Part shown: piece by piece, positions 1-9,183 of the stretch
Numbering within the stretch: the stretch's first letter is position 1
Layout of the letters: each line of letters begins with the position of its first letter
Assembly (NCBI RefSeq): GCF_000010805.1
Contig: NC_012522.1
Span: 6,200,001-6,264,000 of the forward strand
DNA: 64,000 nucleotides
DNA from: Rhodococcus opacus B4
Lineage (GTDB): Bacteria; Actinomycetota; Actinomycetes; Mycobacteriales; Mycobacteriaceae
Direction of reading: 5' to 3'
Made by a program: the position numbers and the translations under genes
Notes under the pieces: model-generated
What the model was told of the DNA's origin: nothing
The model's input: the letters and a program-made list of their open reading frames with translations, nothing else
Databases searched by the model: none

Positions 1-619
1 CGTCCCGTTCGTCGTCGCTGATCGCCTTCGCGAGGGCGGGCCACACGATCTGGGTCACCGCCGTCTCGAACAGCATGCCGGTGGCCTCGCCGGTGACGGG
101 ATCGCGCTCGATGCGCCCGCCGATCGGGTCCGGGGTGTTCGCGTCGATGCCGAGTTCGCGCAGCGCGGCGGTGTTCACCCACGCCGAGTGCACATCGTTG
201 GAATCGAGGTACACGGGGCGGTCGGATTCGGCCGCGTCGATCATCTGCCGCGTCGGCGGGTGCCCGTCGAGTGCGGAGAACAGCCAGCTGCGGCCGAGAA
301 TCCGGGGAGCGTCCGGGTTCTCGGCGGCGAACCGGCGGATGCGGTCCTGGATGTCGCTCAGGTCGGCGGCGCTCTGCAGGTCCACCTTCTGCAGGGCCTG
401 CCCCATCATCAGCAGGTGGGTATGGGCGTCGATGAAGCCGGGCAGGACGAACGCCCCGCCGAGGTCGACGACGCGGGCGTCGCCCGACAGCGTGTCGGCG
501 GTCGCGGTGTCGCCGACGTACGTGAGGCGCTCGCCCCGGACGATCATCGACTCGGCCCAGGCCGGTTCGGCGGCGGTGAAGATCCGGCCGCCGCGGTAGT
601 GGGTCGTGTCCGTGTTCAT
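1..619 (-). CDS. Amidohydrolase family protein (YtcJ-like), 3' end off the window
   Basis: The visible 206 residues begin MNTDTTHYRGGRIFTA and contain the metal-binding His-x-His (DAHTH, about residues 64-68) that follows the LPGFIDAHTH pattern of the amidohydrolase-3/YtcJ family, so a metal-dependent cytoplasmic hydrolase of amide or related bonds is expected. The substrate cannot be told. The ATG at 619 lies 17 nt downstream of the MFS transporter stop, with GGAAAG about 10 nt upstream of it, so the two genes look cotranscribed, transporter first. The C-terminal half, including the remaining metal ligands, is outside the window. Confidence 0.85.
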   Translation of the reverse strand, partial: MNTDTTHYRGGRIFTAAEPAWAESMIVRGERLTYVGDTATADTLSGDARVVDLGGAFVLPGFIDAHTHLLMMGQALQKVDLQSAADLSDIQDRIRRFAAENPDAPRILGRSWLFSALDGHPPTRQMIDAAESDRPVYLDSNDVHSAWVNTAALRELGIDANTPDPIGGRIERDPVTGEATGMLFETAVTQIVWPALAKAISDDERD

Positions 620-636
620 GGTGTTCTCGCTTTCCG

Positions 637-1875
637 TCAGACGACGACCGAGGTGGTGTACCGGGCAGAGGGATCCTGTCCGGGTGACGAGGAGGCCTGC
701 TCGGTGCGCGTCGACAGGCGGGCGATCCAGACGATCGGCACGAGCAGGACGAGGCTGATGCCCGCCAGGACGAAGCCGAACGCGACGTATCCGACGGCGC
801 CGGTCACGAGGGTGCCGAAGAGCGGGGCGAACGCCGATCCCACCAGATACGTGCCGAGGAGTGGGGCGGACCAGCGGCCGGACGAGTCCAGCGCCGCGGC
901 GATGGCCACCACGTAGATGAAGGCTGCGGCATACACCGTGTTCCAGGCGATGATGAGCACCAGATACGTCGTCGAATCGGTGGCCAGGCACGAGCCCAGT
1001 TTCAGGACCGCGCCGAGTCCGAGGAGGACGGCGGTGGGGACGGTGCGGCCGAGGCGCGAACCGAGCGCCGTGAGGACGAGGGCGGCGCCGATTCCGCCCG
1101 CGGTGGACAGGCTGAGGGCCAGACCCATCTGCTGCTCGGTCAGGGACGCGTGTTCGGCGCCCATGATGCCGGACACCGCCCACAGCGAGTCCTCGCCGAT
1201 CGCCCAGACCGCGAACATCACGAGGAGCGAGAAGCCGGCGACGGCCAGCTTCTTCTCGGTGACGCCCTCGGGCAACGGGGTTCGGGTGTGCGCCGCGCTC
1301 GGCTCGTCGTCGTCGACGGCGGGAGCGGACGGCAGCCAGGTGATCGTGAACACGGTCGCCAGTGCGAGCACCGCGACGATCCCGAACGCATTGGTCATGT
1401 GCAGGCCGAGGATCGGGATCAGTGCGAGGACTCCGGTGACCGCGGTGCGGTTGACGAGCCCGTTGATCCCGGACACCCGGTTCGGGTTGTTCAGCGCGGC
1501 CAGGGCGGCCCCGCCGACCGCGACCGCGCCGCCGGCGCCGATCCCGCCGACGATGATGGCGGCGCACGCGATCGGCGGGGAGTGGATGACGGCGGCGACG
1601 CCGAAACCGGCGGCCATCACGACGAGGCTGACGCGGCCGAGCAGGTGGCGTGAGCGGCCGGCCGCCCACCGAGTGGTCGCGAGGCAGACGAGCGCGGTGG
1701 CCAGCAGCGAGCCGGTGAGGACGGCGCCGGCGACGGTCTGGGTGATGCCGAGGTCGTCGACCATCGCGATGATCATGAGCGGGATGAGGTTGGCCGTGAT
1801 GTAGCCGACGACGAAGACGCTGAAGGTGGCGATACCGCGGCCGAGGGTCAGGGGGACGCGGACGGCGGCGGTCAC
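637..1875 (-). CDS. MFS transporter
   Basis: A 412-residue, strongly hydrophobic protein with about 12 predicted membrane segments and small-residue-rich helices (for example VGGIGAGGAVAVGGAALAAL) typical of the major facilitator superfamily. It probably moves a small metabolite or drug across the inner membrane; the substrate is unknown. It starts at a GTG (1875), sits directly upstream of the amidohydrolase gene and is divergent from the PucR regulator, with two inverted repeats in the shared region. That context suggests uptake or export of the compound handled by the neighbouring enzymes (inference). Confidence 0.85.
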   Translation of the reverse strand: MTAAVRVPLTLGRGIATFSVFVVGYITANLIPLMIIAMVDDLGITQTVAGAVLTGSLLATALVCLATTRWAAGRSRHLLGRVSLVVMAAGFGVAAVIHSPPIACAAIIVGGIGAGGAVAVGGAALAALNNPNRVSGINGLVNRTAVTGVLALIPILGLHMTNAFGIVAVLALATVFTITWLPSAPAVDDDEPSAAHTRTPLPEGVTEKKLAVAGFSLLVMFAVWAIGEDSLWAVSGIMGAEHASLTEQQMGLALSLSTAGGIGAALVLTALGSRLGRTVPTAVLLGLGAVLKLGSCLATDSTTYLVLIIAWNTVYAAAFIYVVAIAAALDSSGRWSAPLLGTYLVGSAFAPLFGTLVTGAVGYVAFGFVLAGISLVLLVPIVWIARLSTRTEQASSSPGQDPSARYTTSVVV

Positions 1876-1944
1876 GTGGGATTCCTGGGGTGGGACAACG
1901 ACAACTCCGGGTCTCGGGTGGCGGCCCGCGTGAGACGTGGGTCA

Positions 1945-1967
1945 CTTAGCGAATGTGATTCGTTAAG
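1945..1967. promoter_or_regulatory. Operator-like inverted repeat 1
   Basis: CTTAGCGAAT, a 3-nt spacer (GTG), then ATTCGTTAAG: arms of 10 bp with one mismatch. It lies in the divergent region between the MFS gene and the PucR regulator, 70-92 nt upstream of the transporter start. It is probably a regulator binding site; the protein that binds it is not shown by the sequence. Confidence 0.55.
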
Positions 1968-2000
1968 TATGCGGAGGGCGCGTCCCGGGCGCAAGGGGGC

Positions 2001-2019
2001 AAACGAACTTCATTCGTTA
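2001..2019. promoter_or_regulatory. Operator-like inverted repeat 2
   Basis: AAACGAAC, spacer TTC, then ATTCGTTA. It shares the ACGAA/TTCGT core with the repeat centred at 1956, about 54 nt away (roughly five helical turns). Two related sites on the same face of the DNA suggest cooperative binding by one regulator, perhaps the adjacent PucR protein (inference). Confidence 0.45.
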
Positions 2020-2164
2020 ATGTTGCGTTCCGGCGTTGTTCGAGGTCGGCGTCTGACACAATGGAGTAGTCGTCCGTGCTCAGCTGGCCAACTTGTCCAG
2101 CGCTGTCCCGATTCCGACCGGTCAGGGTGGCACGGACCCGACCGCACACTGCGCAGGAGCCGAC

Positions 2165-3691
2165 ATGACCGTTCCCGTTCGCTGGATGTTGTCCCAGCCG
2201 GACCTGGCTCTCGAACTGAAGGGTGGCGCCGCCGGTCTCGGCAACGAGATCACGTTCGCCCACACCACCGAACTGCAGGACCCTTTCCGCTGGCTCTCCG
2301 GCGGCGAACTGCTCCTCACCACCGGTATCCGGCTTCCGCTGACGGCTGCCGACCGGGCGCGGTACCTGCGTGGACTCGGCGAGGCCGGGGTGGCGGCGGT
2401 CGGGTTCGGCACCGGACTCTCCCATCCGGAGGTGCCCGAGGACCTGGTGGTCGTCGCCGACGAGATCGGACTGCCGCTGCTCGAGATCCCGCTGCCCACC
2501 CCGTTCGCGGCTGTCGTCAAGAGAGTGATGAACCGTCTCGCGGAGCAGGAGTACGAGGCGGTGCTGCGCGCGTCCCGGGCGCAACCGCGGATGACCCGCG
2601 CCGTCATCCAGGGCGGCACCGGCGCCACCGTGCGCGAACTCGCCGTCGCCACGTCGTCCACGGTCCTGCTCCTCGACCTGTCCGGCCGGGTGCTGGAGGC
2701 ACATCCGGCGCAGCCCGCGGAGGATGTGCTGGGGGAACTGCGGGACGTGCTGGAGGCGGGCACCGGTGGGGCGTCGAGCAGCGTGTCGCTCGCGCGCTCG
2801 GGCGCGTCGATCACGGTGCAGCAGATCAGCGTCGGCAGCACCCCGCACGGCCATCTCGCCGTGATCAGTCCCACCGCGCTCAGTCACGTGGACCAGATCC
2901 TGCTCGGTCACGCGAACTCGTTGCTCGCGTTGGACTTCGAGAAGCCGGTGCGGCTCCGGACGGCGCAGAACCGGCTCAATTCGCACGCCCTCGGCCTGCT
3001 GCTCACCGAGGACCGCGACCTCGCGCCCGCGTGGTCGCAGATCCGGCACGCCGCGGACGCCGAGGGCATGGTCCGCGGACTCACGGTCGTGGCCGAGACG
3101 TCCGCGCTCGCGGAACGGGCGGAGTCGGCGGTCGCGGTGGCCATGAACAAGGCCGGACGGCAACTGTTCTCGCGCCGGCACGATGCGCGGGTCACCGTTC
3201 TGCTGCGCGGAACCGACGACGCCGACTTCGCGCGGGCGATGCTGCGCACCCTGTCCGGGCCGGAGCGGAAGGCGATCCGGGCCGGGCTGAGCGGACGGCG
3301 GGAGGTCGCCGCACTCGTCGCGGCCATCGAACAGTCCCAACTGGCCGCGTCGGCCGCCGAGGCGGGGGCGGATCCGTTGGAGTTCGCCGCGCTGACCGGC
3401 AGCGCGCTGCTCGCGTTCAGTTCGACGCGGGAAGTGCTGAACTCGCTGGCGGACACGATGATCTCGCCGATCGACGACTACGACCGCACCAACGGCACCG
3501 AACTGCTGGGGTCGCTGCGGGCGTTCCTCGAGGCGAACGGGCACTGGGAGTCGGCGGCGGCGGCGATGGGCGTGCACCGGCACACCCTGCGCAGTCGCAT
3601 GGCGCGGATCGAATCGCTGATCGACTGCAGGCTGGACGTGGCGCGCGTACGCGCCGAACTGCTGCTCGCGATCATCGCCCGGCAGTCGTGA
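2165..3691 (+). CDS. PucR family transcriptional regulator
   Basis: A 508-residue regulator. The N-terminal PucR domain (about residues 10-125) includes HTTELQDPFRWLSGGELLLTTG-type sequence seen in purine/amine-catabolism regulators. The C-terminal helix-turn-helix (about 440-500) reads LRAFLEANGHWESAAAAMGVHRHT followed by LRSRMARIE, the usual PucR/CdaR ending. I chose the ATG at 2165 because AGGAG lies 5 nt upstream; an in-frame GTG at 2093 has no such site. It is divergent from the MFS/amidohydrolase pair and convergent with the putrescine-oxidase-like gene, so it likely controls amine or amide use. The effector is unknown. Confidence 0.88.
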   Translation: MTVPVRWMLSQPDLALELKGGAAGLGNEITFAHTTELQDPFRWLSGGELLLTTGIRLPLTAADRARYLRGLGEAGVAAVGFGTGLSHPEVPEDLVVVADEIGLPLLEIPLPTPFAAVVKRVMNRLAEQEYEAVLRASRAQPRMTRAVIQGGTGATVRELAVATSSTVLLLDLSGRVLEAHPAQPAEDVLGELRDVLEAGTGGASSSVSLARSGASITVQQISVGSTPHGHLAVISPTALSHVDQILLGHANSLLALDFEKPVRLRTAQNRLNSHALGLLLTEDRDLAPAWSQIRHAADAEGMVRGLTVVAETSALAERAESAVAVAMNKAGRQLFSRRHDARVTVLLRGTDDADFARAMLRTLSGPERKAIRAGLSGRREVAALVAAIEQSQLAASAAEAGADPLEFAALTGSALLAFSSTREVLNSLADTMISPIDDYDRTNGTELLGSLRAFLEANGHWESAAAAMGVHRHTLRSRMARIESLIDCRLDVARVRAELLLAIIARQS

Positions 3692-3702
3692 CTGCCGGGC
3701 GA
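3673..3702. terminator. Hairpin terminator between convergent genes
   Basis: Perfect 13-bp stem (ATCGCCCGGCAGT ... ACTGCCGGGCGAT) with a 4-nt loop. The pucR-type gene stop codon (3689-3691) is inside the hairpin. There is no clear U-tract. It can serve both converging transcripts. Confidence 0.7.
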
Positions 3703-3715
3703 TGACCGGACGGGA

Positions 3716-5077
3716 CTACTTTCCGAGGCGGGCGACGATGTCCGCGGCGGTGCGCTGACCCATCCGGACGGCGCCGTCCACGTGCTGGTAACCCTCGGCG
3801 GCGATGTCCGAGCAGGAGAAGTGGAACGGTCCGACCGGCGTGCGGGTGTCCGCGCCGTAGCGGTGCAGGCCACCGAGGTCGAAGCTCGCGGCGTACGCGC
3901 CCCGGGTCCATTCCTCGGAGCCCCAGTCGGATTCGTAGTACACCACCGGCTCGGCCGCCTTCGGCCCGAGGTAGCGGGCGAGCGAGCCGAGGATGGTGGC
4001 GCGGCGCTCCTCCTCGCTCAGTGCGAACATCGCGTCGGCCTTCTCGTCCGACACGAACGCGACGAGGGTGCCGCGGGTGTCCTCGTGGTTGGTGTTGTCG
4101 TACACCTCCTGCACGACCTCGGAGGCGCCGAATCCGGTGCCGGACAGGCCGTCTGCACGCCAGAACGGGGTCTCGTACACGGCGTGCACCTTGATGACCA
4201 GTCCCAGCGACTGGTGCTGGTGCATCTGGTGCTGGCGGCGCGGCAGCGGCGGGTCGTACGAGATGCGGGAGTACAGGTTCGGCGGGACGGCGAGGATCAC
4301 GCGGGAGGCCTCCACCCGGATGTCGCCGTCCGCCAGCACGACCGCGCCGTCCTCGCTCCACCGGACGGTGCGGACGGGGGCGTTCAGGAACACGTCGTCG
4401 CCGAGGGCGGCCGCCATCCGGATCGACACCTGCTGCATGCCGCCGATGACCCGCTTGTCGAGGATGAAGTCCTCGTCCACCAGGTGCGAGAACGATCCGG
4501 CGGACGCGGCCATGAGGACGGCCTGCAGCGCCGAGAACGAGTGCGCGGGCTTGGTCAGCATGCCGCCGGCGATGAACAGGCCGATGTTGTCGCGGGCCTC
4601 GGCGTCGTCGGACTGCTCGATCAGCCAGTGCTTGAACGAGATCGTGTCCAGTTCGCGGGCCAGCGGGTGCGCCCAGGGCTCCTCGGCCCCGATCTGCGCG
4701 GCGAGATCGTCGAGGATCTGGACCAGCCGGTCCATCTCCTTGCGGGTCGTCTCGTCGACGGGGAACGACTCACCGGTGTAGCGGGTGCGGTCGCCCGCGG
4801 CCGAGATGTAGACGGATTCGCCCTCCCGGTACCGGTCGAACGTCTCGAGGCCGAGTTCGTCGAGCAGCGAGATCAGCGCCGTCTGGTCGGGGGAGACCCA
4901 CTGACCGCCGATCTCCAGCATCGCGCCGTCGATGGTGTCGGTCCACGTGCGGCCTCCGACGCGGTCGCGCGCCTCCAGCACGGCGACGGACAACCCCGCC
5001 TTACGCAGCGCCGTCGCTGCGGCCAGGCCGGACGGTCCTGCGCCGACGATGGCGACATCACGTTGGAGAGTAGGCAC
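3716..5077 (-). CDS. puo: Flavin monoamine oxidase, likely putrescine oxidase
   Basis: A 453-residue flavoprotein. The N-terminus has the FAD-binding dinucleotide fold VAIVGAGPSGLAAATAL and the VLEARDRVGGRTW motif (about residues 8-45), and the C-terminus has an AEGYQHVDGAVRMGQ stretch like that closing the FAD site in amine oxidases. From memory, the passages IGGQWVSPDQTALI, FIAGGMLTKPAHSFSALQAV and DLGGLHRYGA closely match actinobacterial putrescine oxidases, which oxidise putrescine to 4-aminobutanal, ammonia and H2O2. The SGGCY cysteine of covalent MAO enzymes is not seen. The GTG at 5077 has AAGGAG 7 nt upstream. It lies 53 nt after the glutamate dehydrogenase gene on the same strand. 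Confidence 0.8.
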   Translation of the reverse strand: MPTLQRDVAIVGAGPSGLAAATALRKAGLSVAVLEARDRVGGRTWTDTIDGAMLEIGGQWVSPDQTALISLLDELGLETFDRYREGESVYISAAGDRTRYTGESFPVDETTRKEMDRLVQILDDLAAQIGAEEPWAHPLARELDTISFKHWLIEQSDDAEARDNIGLFIAGGMLTKPAHSFSALQAVLMAASAGSFSHLVDEDFILDKRVIGGMQQVSIRMAAALGDDVFLNAPVRTVRWSEDGAVVLADGDIRVEASRVILAVPPNLYSRISYDPPLPRRQHQMHQHQSLGLVIKVHAVYETPFWRADGLSGTGFGASEVVQEVYDNTNHEDTRGTLVAFVSDEKADAMFALSEEERRATILGSLARYLGPKAAEPVVYYESDWGSEEWTRGAYAASFDLGGLHRYGADTRTPVGPFHFSCSDIAAEGYQHVDGAVRMGQRTAADIVARLGK

Positions 5078-5130
5078 TTTCGAGCTCCTTTGGTTGAAGT
5101 GCTGATCGGTTCGTGAAAGGTGGTTCTGGT

Positions 5131-8100
5131 TCAGCAGCGGGTCAGCGCGAGTGACAGTTCGGCGTCGATGACGCAGATGCCCGAGTTGTCCACGCGGTCG
5201 AGGCTGCGCAGTTCGCCGAGCATCCGGGCCAGGCGGTCCGCGGCGGTGGTGTGTTCGGTGAGCCAGTGGGCGACGGCGTCGGCGGCGGTCGTGGCGGGCG
5301 AGGCGCCGCGCAGGACGAGGCCGATCAGGCCGTGCCAGTGCTCCTGAAGGTTGTCGACGAGGACGGCTCCGGCCATCGCCTCCCAGTAGGCGGTCCCGGT
5401 CTCGCCGACGGAGAACCGTTCCGACAGCCAGTCGAGGCCCACCACACGGCCGAATTCGCGGTACGTCTCGGCCACCTGGGTGATCGGCAGATCCAGCGAC
5501 TGCGCGGTGGTCTCCAGGGCGAAGGCCTGTGCCAGGATCCGCAACGTGCCCAGGTCCTGGGCGGGCGCACCGGTGAGCCGGGGCAGCGCGGCCGCGAGTT
5601 CCTGGACCGGCTTCGCGAAACGCTCGATCAGCTCCTGCGCGTCCGTGCCCGCGGTGCGGTGCCGCAGCAGCCACGACGTCGTGCGCTCGATCAGGTCCTG
5701 GATGCCGAAGTGCAGGTTCAGCCGGGTCCGGTGCGACGCGCCGGGCAGCGTGAGGACCTCGTTCCACAGGCGGTCGATGTCGAACACCTGCCGCACCACC
5801 GCGTACGCGACGGTGATCTCGGGGGTGCCGACGCCGAGCCGCTCCTCCAACCGGTGGATCAGGCCCGGTCCGACACGGTCGATCATGTCGCCGGCCACGA
5901 TGACGGCCACGATCTCCCGGGCGAGCCGGTGCCCACTGATCTGCCGGGGGACGCGTTCGCGGATGGGGGCCGGGAAGTAGTCGGCGAGCACACCGTCGAA
6001 CACCGCGAAGTCGAGCACGGGCGAGGCGAGCAGTTCGGTGACGACGAGGTTCTTCGACTGCGCGAGCAGAACCGCGATCTCCGGCCGTACCAGACCCTGG
6101 CCCGCGCGGTGCCGCGCCGACAGTTCCGCCGCCGACGGCAGGACCTCCGCGGCCCGGCTGATCCCGGCGTCCCGCTCGAGGTTCTCGATCAGCCGCTCGT
6201 GGCGTCCGAGCAGGAACGGGGCGTGGACCTCGGCGAGGCTGATCGCGAGAGTCTGCGAGGCGGCGTCGGCGAGCACCGATTCGCCGATCTCGTCCTGGAC
6301 CCGGGCGAGCAGCGTGTTCCGTTCCGCCGCGGGGAGTTCGCCCACCGCGACGGCCGCGTCCAGCGCGACCTTCAGGTTCACCTCCCGATCCGACGTGGCG
6401 ACGCCGGTGGCGTTGTCGATGAAGTCGGCGTTGATCCGGCCGCCGTTCAGCGCGTACTCGATCCGGGCGCGCTGGGTGAGACCGAGGTTGCCGCCCTCGC
6501 CGATCACCGCGGCGCGCACGTCGGCCGCCTCCACCCGGACGGCGTCGTTGGCCGGGTCGGCGGCGTCCGCGTTCCCCTCGGTGGATGCCTTGACGTACGT
6601 GCCGATTCCGCCGTTCCACAGCAGGTCCACGTCCGCGGTCAGCAGCGCCTTCACCACCTCGTGCGGGGGGAGTTCGGTCGCGGTCACGCCGAGACGCTCA
6701 CGCACCTGCGGCGACAGCGGGACCTTCTTCGCCGTCCGCGGCCACACACCGCCACCCGCCGAGACGAGGCTGCGGTCGTAATCGTCCCAGCTGCTGCCGG
6801 GCACCGATGCGAGGCGTTCGCGCTCGCGGTAGGACGCCTCGGAATCCGGTTCGGGATCGAGAAAGATGTGCCGGTGGTCGAACGCGCCGACCAACCGGAT
6901 GGCGCGGCTGAGCAGCATGCCGTTGCCGAACACGTCCCCGGACATGTCGCCGATGCCGACCACGGTGAACGCGTCCGTGTCGACGTTCTTGCCCATCTCC
7001 GCGAAATGCCTGCGGACGGAAACCCATCCGCCGCGCGCCGTGATGCCCATCGCCTTGTGGTCGTAGCCGGCGGACCCGCCGGACGCGAACGCGTCACCGA
7101 GCCAGAACCCGCGTCGCGTCGCGATGCTGTTGGCCAGATCCGAGAACCGGGCTGTGCCCTTGTCTGCCGCCACCACCAGATACGGGTCGGACTCGTCGTA
7201 GATCACGGTGTCGCGGGGATGCACGACCTCGCCGTCGACGATGTCGTCGGTGACGTCGAGCAGTCCGTCGATGAAGCTCGTGTACGCCGCCCGCACGGCG
7301 TCCGGGGTCGTCTCGGTGCGCACCACGAACGCGCCCTTCGCGCCCATCGGAACGATCAGCGAGTTCTTCACGTGCTGCGTCTTCATCAGACCCAGAACCT
7401 CGGTGCGGAAATCGTCCTTGCGGTCCGACCAGCGCAGGCCGCCGCGCGACACCGGGCCGCTGCGGACGTGGCTGCCCTCGACGATCGGCGAGTGCACGAA
7501 GATCTCCCGGTACGGCGTCACGGCCGCGGACAGCGACAACAGCGACGGGTCGATCTTGAACGCCGCGGGAGCGGCGCTGATCGTGCGGTCGTGACGGAAC
7601 CAGTTGGTGCGCAACACTGCCGAGGTGAACGACAGCAGTCCGCGGAGCAGCCGGTCCTCGTCCATCGTCGCGGTGCGGTCGATCGCCTCCCGCAGCGCGC
7701 GCTCGGCGTTCGCTGCGGCGCTGTCGCGATCGGAGCCGGCGACGGCCGGATCGAATCGGGCGGTGAACAGGTCGCGGAACCCGCGCACGAAATCGTTGTG
7801 CCGCAACAGGATCGCGACGATGTTCGGTTCCGACAGCCCCAGCCCCACCTGCCGGAGGTAACGGCACGCCGCCCGGACCAGGACGGCGTCCGTCCACGTC
7901 AGGTTCGCCGCGGCAACGAGGCGGGTGAACCCGTCGACCTCCAGATGTCCGGCGGCCGCGGCCTCGAACGCGTCGGAGAGCAGTCCGGGAGTCTCGGCAT
8001 CCCAGGCGAAGTCGCCGGCGCTGAAGTCGAACCGGTGGACCAGCGGGCCGCCGGGTTCGCCTTCGGGCAGCTGTTCATGGGACGCCACCCGCAACCCGAG

Positions 8101-8313
8101 GTCGGCGAACAGTGCCACCAGTTCCGCGAGCAGCGGGGTGCCCTGCGGCCACACCATCACGGCCGCCGGCTCGGGCCGCGCATCCGCGAACTCGACGAAA
8201 CGCAGCCGCGGGGTGGTTCCTCCGGACGCCAGGACCGCGCTCGACACGGCGGCCTCGTCCCGGCGTGGACCGGGTGTGTCGGTCGTGCTCGGAATGACAC
8301 CGGTATAGCTCAT
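5131..8313 (-). CDS. gdh: NAD-specific glutamate dehydrogenase, large (about 115 kDa) class
   Basis: A 1060-residue protein that oxidatively deaminates glutamate to 2-oxoglutarate and ammonia. Evidence is the Bac_GDH catalytic core near residues 285-330 (RGGLRWSDR, then KTQHVKNSLIVPMGAKGAF) and the dinucleotide-binding stretch GIGDMSGDVFGNGMLLS near 450. It is far shorter than the roughly 1600-residue enzymes of mycobacteria and Streptomyces, lacking much of their N-terminal regulatory part. The ATG at 8313 is preceded by AGGAG at 7 nt; an upstream GTG at 8388 is less likely. It precedes the putrescine-oxidase-like gene, suggesting nitrogen released from amines and glutamate is handled together. 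Confidence 0.9.
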   Translation of the reverse strand: MSYTGVIPSTTDTPGPRRDEAAVSSAVLASGGTTPRLRFVEFADARPEPAAVMVWPQGTPLLAELVALFADLGLRVASHEQLPEGEPGGPLVHRFDFSAGDFAWDAETPGLLSDAFEAAAAGHLEVDGFTRLVAAANLTWTDAVLVRAACRYLRQVGLGLSEPNIVAILLRHNDFVRGFRDLFTARFDPAVAGSDRDSAAANAERALREAIDRTATMDEDRLLRGLLSFTSAVLRTNWFRHDRTISAAPAAFKIDPSLLSLSAAVTPYREIFVHSPIVEGSHVRSGPVSRGGLRWSDRKDDFRTEVLGLMKTQHVKNSLIVPMGAKGAFVVRTETTPDAVRAAYTSFIDGLLDVTDDIVDGEVVHPRDTVIYDESDPYLVVAADKGTARFSDLANSIATRRGFWLGDAFASGGSAGYDHKAMGITARGGWVSVRRHFAEMGKNVDTDAFTVVGIGDMSGDVFGNGMLLSRAIRLVGAFDHRHIFLDPEPDSEASYRERERLASVPGSSWDDYDRSLVSAGGGVWPRTAKKVPLSPQVRERLGVTATELPPHEVVKALLTADVDLLWNGGIGTYVKASTEGNADAADPANDAVRVEAADVRAAVIGEGGNLGLTQRARIEYALNGGRINADFIDNATGVATSDREVNLKVALDAAVAVGELPAAERNTLLARVQDEIGESVLADAASQTLAISLAEVHAPFLLGRHERLIENLERDAGISRAAEVLPSAAELSARHRAGQGLVRPEIAVLLAQSKNLVVTELLASPVLDFAVFDGVLADYFPAPIRERVPRQISGHRLAREIVAVIVAGDMIDRVGPGLIHRLEERLGVGTPEITVAYAVVRQVFDIDRLWNEVLTLPGASHRTRLNLHFGIQDLIERTTSWLLRHRTAGTDAQELIERFAKPVQELAAALPRLTGAPAQDLGTLRILAQAFALETTAQSLDLPITQVAETYREFGRVVGLDWLSERFSVGETGTAYWEAMAGAVLVDNLQEHWHGLIGLVLRGASPATTAADAVAHWLTEHTTAADRLARMLGELRSLDRVDNSGICVIDAELSLALTRC

Positions 8314-8437
8314 CGTGTGGCTCCTGACCCCTGATCTGACAAACGCGTGACTGGAAACCAGTGTGTCGAGGAGAGACGCACGCCACATCCGACGAAGTGG
8401 AGCGTCGTGCGTCGGTGGACGCGACGTTTCGGCACCC

Positions 8438-8477
8438 GTGAGTACTCGTTAACCGCGGGCGGTTACGAAGTACTCAC
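8438..8477. repeat. 40-bp palindromic element, copy 1
   Basis: Begins GTGAGTACT and ends AGTACTCAC, with centre AACCGC/GCGGTTA. It is nearly the same sequence as the copy at 14411-14450. On the minus strand it follows the decayed ORF at 8502-8696, with CGCCCGTGAGTACTT at the junction exactly as at the end of the L31 gene. It can fold into a long hairpin and may end transcription. Confidence 0.75.
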
Positions 8478-8501
8478 GGGCGGCGGGGATCAGCAGCAAC
8501 G

Positions 8502-8696
8502 TCACCAGGAGAACGCGAAACCGATCCGGACGGCCACGAGCAGCGGCGCCGGCGAGAATAGGGCGGTGACGACGCCGATCCTGACGGCGTCGCCGCCGAG
8601 AGCGAGGACGCGGTAGGAGACGAGAACGCGGACGGCGTGGTAGACGGCCTGGAGGAGAGCGGTGGCGACGCAGACGTTGAGAAACCAGTGTTTCAC
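8502..8696 (-). pseudogene. Remnant of an MFS-like membrane protein
   Basis: The 64-residue frame begins at a GTG 4 nt after the lipoprotein stop. It reads like the first two helices of an MFS transporter (VLALGGDAVRIGVVTALFS, then LLVAVRIG) and stops abruptly. Reading on in another frame gives VLLVTLLLIPAARE, which looks like a transporter helix end, so an internal deletion and frameshift are likely. The 40-bp palindrome follows directly. A genuine two-helix small protein cannot be excluded. Confidence 0.45.
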
Positions 8697-8700
8697 CAGG

Positions 8701-9183
8701 TCAACCGTTGATCACCTGACGATTGCCGAGCGGCGCCTGCAATTGGACCTCGAGGGTGCCGAACACGGCGACGAGGATGCACATCTTGTCGGCCGCCTCC
8801 GGGAGGGTGCCGGTGCGCAGCGAGATCGTGACGGTGGTGTCGGTCTCGGTGACGGCCGCGTCGGCGCCATAACATTCCGGGGTCCCGGTGACGAAGTGGA
8901 TCGCCACCTTGTTGCCGTCCGCGCGGGACCACGACTCGAACGGCGTCGGATTCGCCCGGACGATGTCGGGGCGCGGTTCGAAGACGGTGCCGAAGTCCTC
9001 GCCGGGCACCTCGGAGGGGATGGGCATCCCCGACGACGGATTGGTCGGGCTGGGATCCACTGCGGACGCGATCTCCGGAGGGATCGTCGGTTCGTCGGTG
9101 CTCGAACCGGACCCGCATCCGGCGACGGCGAGGCAGGCCAGCACAGCGAGGGCGAGTACGCGCATAAGCCACGGTAACCTCAT
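8701..9183 (-). CDS. Putative lipoprotein of unknown function
   Basis: A 160-residue protein with a type II signal peptide: hydrophobic stretch LMRVLALAVLACLAVAGC ending in a lipobox (LAVAGC), so the mature protein would be lipid-anchored outside the membrane. The mature part begins GSGSSTDEPTIPPE, a flexible Ser/Pro linker, then a small domain of about 100 residues with two Cys (ECYG and MCIL) that may form a disulfide. I do not recognise the domain. The ATG at 9183 overlaps the AEC transporter stop (ATGA), implying coupled translation; an ATG at 9165 is an alternative start. Confidence 0.75.
   Translation of the reverse strand: MRLPWLMRVLALAVLACLAVAGCGSGSSTDEPTIPPEIASAVDPSPTNPSSGMPIPSEVPGEDFGTVFEPRPDIVRANPTPFESWSRADGNKVAIHFVTGTPECYGADAAVTETDTTVTISLRTGTLPEAADKMCILVAVFGTLEVQLQAPLGNRQVING

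Noticed and set aside
3716..6619. Long minus-strand frame of 967 residues covering the putrescine-oxidase-like gene
   Set aside because: Only the part from the GTG at 5077 has family sequence; the rest is Arg/Gly-rich shadow sequence opposite phase to the glutamate dehydrogenase gene.
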